This document shows, one piece after another, positions 6,167 to 8,939 of a DNA stretch of 8,939 nucleotides (position 1 is its first letter; every line of letters begins with the position of its first letter). The position numbers were made by a program, and so were the translations under genes. The notes below the pieces were generated by a model, which searched no databases, had not been told where the DNA came from, and was given only the letters and a program-made list of their open reading frames with translations. Source of the stretch: a bacterium (GTDB taxonomy: Bacteria > Patescibacteriota > Minisyncoccia > Minisyncoccales > CG1-02-41-26); NCBI GenBank assembly GCA_018400675.1, contig JAGYMG010000019.1, positions 1-8,939 on the forward strand, read 5' to 3'.

Positions 6167-6194
6167 TTGACAAGGGAGCTAATAAAACTATAAT
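6167..6194 (+). promoter_or_regulatory. Perfect consensus sigma-70 promoter before the acidic mini-gene
   Basis: TTGACA (6167-6172), a 16-nt spacer and TATAAT (6189-6194) match all 12 consensus bases. It begins 4 nt after the ruvC stop. The predicted start is about 6201, leaving a leader of about 50 nt. That leader opens with a three-codon ATGGCTTAA (6202-6210) before the acidic gene. It is the strongest promoter in the window by match to consensus. Confidence 0.85.
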
Positions 6195-6250
6195 GTTGAA
6201 TATGGCTTAAATAAAGGTCGCTCACAAAAGATTAAATAACTAAAATTATT

Positions 6251-6403
6251 ATGATTGCAGACGAAATTTTAAATCCATTCGTCAGTCAAGAAGAGGAAGA
6301 AGAAACAGAAGGAACAGAAGAAACTCCTGAAGAAGAGGAAGATACCGAAGAAGCCGGTGGAGAAGAAGGAGAAGAGAGCAAAGATGACGAAGAAGTAGAG
6401 TAA
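6251..6403 (+). CDS. Small, extremely acidic protein of unknown function (50 aa)
   Basis: The frame encodes 50 residues: a short hydrophobic head (MIADEILNPFVSQ) and a tail in which about two thirds of residues are Glu or Asp, with Gly, Thr and Pro between. There is no signal peptide, transmembrane helix or recognised domain, and the tail is almost certainly disordered. Coding is supported by placement inside its own unit (consensus promoter upstream, terminator 15 nt after the stop), by a clean ATG-to-TAA frame and by use of both GAA and GAG. No Shine-Dalgarno precedes the ATG. The conserved-looking head suggests a binding or docking segment; the tail might bind basic proteins or metal ions. 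The alternative is a structured RNA whose purine repeats only look coding. I do not recognise the family. Confidence 0.65.
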   Translation: MIADEILNPFVSQEEEEETEGTEETPEEEEDTEEAGGEEGEESKDDEEVE

Positions 6404-6417
6404 TAAAAATCAAAGAT

Positions 6418-6448
6418 AAAAGCCCTGCCTGCTTAGACAGGGCTTTTT
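6418..6448 (+). terminator. Rho-independent terminator after the acidic mini-gene
   Basis: AAAAGCCCTG (6418-6427) pairs perfectly with CAGGGCTTTT (6438-6447) around a 10-nt loop, and the T run continues to 6448. The strong G+C core and T tract fit a standard intrinsic terminator. On the other strand only four Ts follow the stem, so it may work weakly in reverse. It separates the acidic gene from the PBP gene, which must use its own promoter or read-through. Confidence 0.9.
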
Positions 6449-6487
6449 GATTCTGTTATTATATAGTCAGGATTGATTCCAAACAAC

Positions 6488-8599
6488 ATGAGAAAGAAAA
6501 GAGAAAAAAAGAACATACTAGCCCTACTGATTAAAGGTTTTTTAATATTCTTTATAAGCACAATTTTAATAGGCTTTCTCCTGGTTGTTTTTTATATTCG
6601 GGATCTACCACGACCGGAAAAGTTTACAGAGGGCGTTATTCCTCAATCAACAAAGATATATGACCGAGAGGGAGAGATCCTGCTCTATGAGGTTACTGGG
6701 GAAGAGAAAAGAACAATTGTTAGCTTGGACGTAATCCCTGATTATCTTCAGAAAGCTGTAGTGGCAACAGAAGATAATGGTTTTTATCAGCATCAGGGGA
6801 TAGACCTTAAAGGCCTCTTCAGGGCTGTTCTGATAGACCTTAAATTAGGCAAACCAACTCATGGTGGTTCTACAATTACCCAACAGCTCATTCGTTCTTA
6901 TTTTTTAACAACCAAAAAAACCCTGGAGAGAAAAACGCGCGAGATTATTCTTAGCTTGGAATTAGAGAGAAGATATCCTAAGGAGCAGATATTAGAATGG
7001 TATCTTAACCTTATTCCTTTTGGCTCAAACCTCTATGGAGTAGAAGCAGCTAGTCAAACTTTTTTTGGCAAGAGCGTTGCCGAATTGTCCCTGCCAGAAT
7101 CAGCCGTTATGGCAGCTATCATAAAAGCTCCTTCTTATCTCTGGCCTAATGGCTCCCATAAAGAGGAGTTATTAGCAAGGAAGAACTATGTCTTAGACCG
7201 TATGGTAATTAATAAATATATTACACAAGAGGAAGCTGCAGCAGCTAAAGAAGAGGAAATAGTCTTTACAATGGAATCTGCTCCTATAGAAGCCCCTCAT
7301 TTTATCACCACCTATATTATGCCTTATTTAGAAGATAAATACGGCCGCGACCACCTTAATAAGGCAGGTTTAAGGATCTATACTACCCTCAACATTGACT
7401 ATCAAAAAAGGGCTGAAGTAATATTAGAAGAAAAATTAGAAGAGTTAAAAATATATAATGCCTATAATGGAGGACTAGTGGTATTAGACCCCCGGACAGG
7501 AGAATTACTAGTTATGATTGGCTCTAAAGATTGGCAAGGAGAATCAGCAGAATGTTCTTCAGAGACAGGTCGTTGCAAGTTTAATCCAAAAGTAAACGTT
7601 ACCCTTAGCTTAAGACAACCGGGCTCAGCTTTTAAACCTTTCGTTTATGCTACTGCTTTTGAAAAAGGCTATACACCAGAGACATTACTTTGGGATATAG
7701 CTACAGAGTTCAACCCGAATTGCTCCCCTGCAGCTAATCAAAGTTTTAGTTCTTACGGAGGAGCTTGCTACCATCCTAGAAACTACAATAATACCTTCAG
7801 CGGCTTAATTACTCTGAGAAGTGCTTTAGCCCAATCCCGCAACCTTCCTTCTGTCAAATTACTCTATCTTGCTAACGTAGAAGATAGTTTAGCCATGGCT
7901 AATAAATTAGGCATCACCACTTTAAAATCGTCAGACGATTATGGTTTAGCCTTAGTCTTAGGCGGAGGAGAGGTAAAATTATTAGATATGGCTTATGGTT
8001 ATGGTGTTTTTGCTAATGACGGTATAAAAGCACCTCAAAACTTTATTCTAAAAATAGAAGACAATAAAGGCAATATTATTGAAGAAGTTAAAAGAGATAA
8101 TATCCGAATACTCTCAGCTCAAACAGCCAGGAAAATAAACGATATATTATCAGACAATGAGGCGCGATCCCCTATGTTTGGTTATAATTCCCTCCTTCAT
8201 TTTGAAGAATATCAGGTAGCTGCTAAAACCGGAACAACCCAATATCTTAATGATGCCTGGACAATAGGCTACACCCCCTCTTTAGTAACTGCTGTCTGGG
8301 TAGGGAATAACGACAATACAGCAATGACAAAGGCTGGTATAAGCTTAGCTGGACCTATCTGGCATGATACTATGGATTATCTCTTAGCTAATAGTGAAAA
8401 TACTAATTTTATCAACCCCCAAGAAAAAACAGAACGAGACTCTATCTTAACAGGTCAGGATTTAAACAATCATTCAATCCTTCATTATATAAATAAAAAG
8501 GATCCCCAGGGACCAGCCCTGGAAAATCCTTCTCAAGACCCCCAATACAATAACTGGGAATACGCTGTTAAGCGATATTTAGGATCAGAGAGCGATTAA
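6488..8599 (+). CDS. Class A penicillin-binding protein (PBP1A family)
   Basis: This bifunctional enzyme polymerises lipid II into glycan strands and cross-links the peptides at the outer face of the membrane. With the ATG at 6488 it has 703 residues. A basic N-terminus precedes a transmembrane helix (about 12-37). The glycosyltransferase-51 domain follows, with ATEDNGFYQHQGID (93-106, catalytic Glu at 95), GGSTITQQL (127-135) and the LELERRYPKEQILEWYLN segment. The transpeptidase domain has the active site RQPGSAFK (S380 and K383), SRN (450-452) and KTGTT (580-584), all intact. Four cysteines (356, 363, 412, 427), the only ones in the protein, lie in the extracellular domain near the active site. 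A TTG at 6473 would add five residues; the ATG is preferred because it precedes the basic MRKKREKK. A TATAGT (6462-6467) may be its -10. Its stop overlaps the dnaN stop. Confidence 0.95.
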   Translation: MRKKREKKNILALLIKGFLIFFISTILIGFLLVVFYIRDLPRPEKFTEGVIPQSTKIYDREGEILLYEVTGEEKRTIVSLDVIPDYLQKAVVATEDNGFYQHQGIDLKGLFRAVLIDLKLGKPTHGGSTITQQLIRSYFLTTKKTLERKTREIILSLELERRYPKEQILEWYLNLIPFGSNLYGVEAASQTFFGKSVAELSLPESAVMAAIIKAPSYLWPNGSHKEELLARKNYVLDRMVINKYITQEEAAAAKEEEIVFTMESAPIEAPHFITTYIMPYLEDKYGRDHLNKAGLRIYTTLNIDYQKRAEVILEEKLEELKIYNAYNGGLVVLDPRTGELLVMIGSKDWQGESAECSSETGRCKFNPKVNVTLSLRQPGSAFKPFVYATAFEKGYTPETLLWDIATEFNPNCSPAANQSFSSYGGACYHPRNYNNTFSGLITLRSALAQSRNLPSVKLLYLANVEDSLAMANKLGITTLKSSDDYGLALVLGGGEVKLLDMAYGYGVFANDGIKAPQNFILKIEDNKGNIIEEVKRDNIRILSAQTARKINDILSDNEARSPMFGYNSLLHFEEYQVAAKTGTTQYLNDAWTIGYTPSLVTAVWVGNNDNTAMTKAGISLAGPIWHDTMDYLLANSENTNFINPQEKTERDSILTGQDLNNHSILHYINKKDPQGPALENPSQDPQYNNWEYAVKRYLGSESD

Positions 8600-8939
8600 C
8601 TTGATTTAATAGGCATTGAGATATAGATATAACTATCATCACCTACAGGCTTAAGCACGCCAGCCCCATCTTCTCCATTTAGTTCGAGGATAACCTCAGC
8701 ACTTTTAATATTCTGTAGTCCGGCTATGAGAAATTTATAATTAAAAGAAATTTCAATGGCTTCTCCTTTTATCTTTGCTTTTAAATAAGACTCATTTTTA
8801 CCCACCTCTGGACTCTCGGATGAAATTTTTATTTTTTTATCTTTTGGGTCAAGGCTAACATTAACCTCAGATATCTTACCACTAAACAATCCTGCTTGTT
8901 TTAATTGATTATATAACTCCTCTTTATCTAAAATGATTT
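8596..8939 (-). CDS. dnaN: DnaN, DNA polymerase III sliding clamp (C-terminal part only)
   Basis: The frame is open to the right edge of the window, showing the last 113 residues and the stop; the N-terminal two thirds lie outside. A TTG at 8889 is internal, because the same frame continues upstream without a stop. Homology to the third domain of the beta clamp is clear: an AGLFSGKISEVNVSLD strand, ISSESPEVGKNE in place of the usual SxxxExGxAxE, IEISFNYKFLIAGLQNI (family FNxxYLxdxL) and the C-terminal SYIYISMPI (family YxxMPxR/I). The clamp encircles DNA and tethers the polymerase and other partners. It is convergent with the PBP gene, and the stop codons overlap within a 4-nt TTAA. No terminator lies between the two. 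Confidence 0.92.
   Translation of the reverse strand, partial: IILDKEELYNQLKQAGLFSGKISEVNVSLDPKDKKIKISSESPEVGKNESYLKAKIKGEAIEISFNYKFLIAGLQNIKSAEVILELNGEDGAGVLKPVGDDSYIYISMPIKSS

Noticed and set aside
6270..6400. Simple purine (GAA/GAG) repeat with no coding role
   Set aside because: The run is irregular, frame-consistent, begins after a non-repetitive 13-codon head and sits between a consensus promoter and a terminator; coding is more likely, though not certain.
6473..6487. TTG start for the PBP gene
   Set aside because: It adds only five residues before the basic N-terminus, has no Shine-Dalgarno at usable spacing, and the ATG at 6488 is adequate. Not excluded, since the predicted transcript start lies close to the TTG.
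8596..8889. Complete 97-residue minus-strand gene starting at TTG 8889
   Set aside because: The same frame is open to the window edge and matches the third domain of DnaN, so this is the tail of a longer gene.

Overview
The window looks like chromosomal DNA from a Candidate Phyla Radiation bacterium (Patescibacteria, most like Parcubacteria). This is inferred from gene content and style: A+T-rich sequence, compact genes, few Shine-Dalgarno sites, a degenerate DHH-family protein directly before a PilB/GspE-type ATPase, a lamin-tail-domain surface protein, and a class A PBP with a cysteine-bearing transpeptidase domain. No single marker here proves the phylum.

Layout, left to right. A minus-strand pair occupies 1-1490: tsaE (tRNA t6A synthesis) followed by a membrane-anchored SPFH/band-7 protein that runs off the left edge. 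A divergent intergenic region (1491-1634) holds an extended -10 promoter for tsaE and two overlapping inverted repeats. On the plus strand there follow a catalytically degenerate DHH-like protein and a short PilB-type ATPase, separated by 2 nt. Between the ATPase and the next gene, the minus strand carries a strong candidate small RNA gene of about 125 nt: a TTGACA-17-TAGAAT promoter, then an RNA whose ends pair through a perfect 17-bp stem that runs into a T tract. I know of no family it matches.

The plus strand continues with a secreted lamin-tail-domain protein with a C-terminal membrane anchor, a YebC/PmpR-family protein, and the Holliday-junction resolvase RuvC. A self-contained unit follows (6167-6448): a fully consensus promoter, a 50-residue extremely acidic protein, and an intrinsic terminator. 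A class A penicillin-binding protein comes next. Its stop codon overlaps that of a convergent minus-strand dnaN (DNA sliding clamp), of which only the C-terminal 113 residues lie in the window.

Most genes here are core housekeeping or envelope functions. The second-look items are the candidate small RNA, the acidic mini-gene with its own perfect promoter and terminator, the pseudoenzyme beside pilB, the compound inverted repeat, and promoters placed so close to start codons that their mRNAs should be leaderless. No tRNA, rRNA, CRISPR array, insertion sequence or phage gene was seen.
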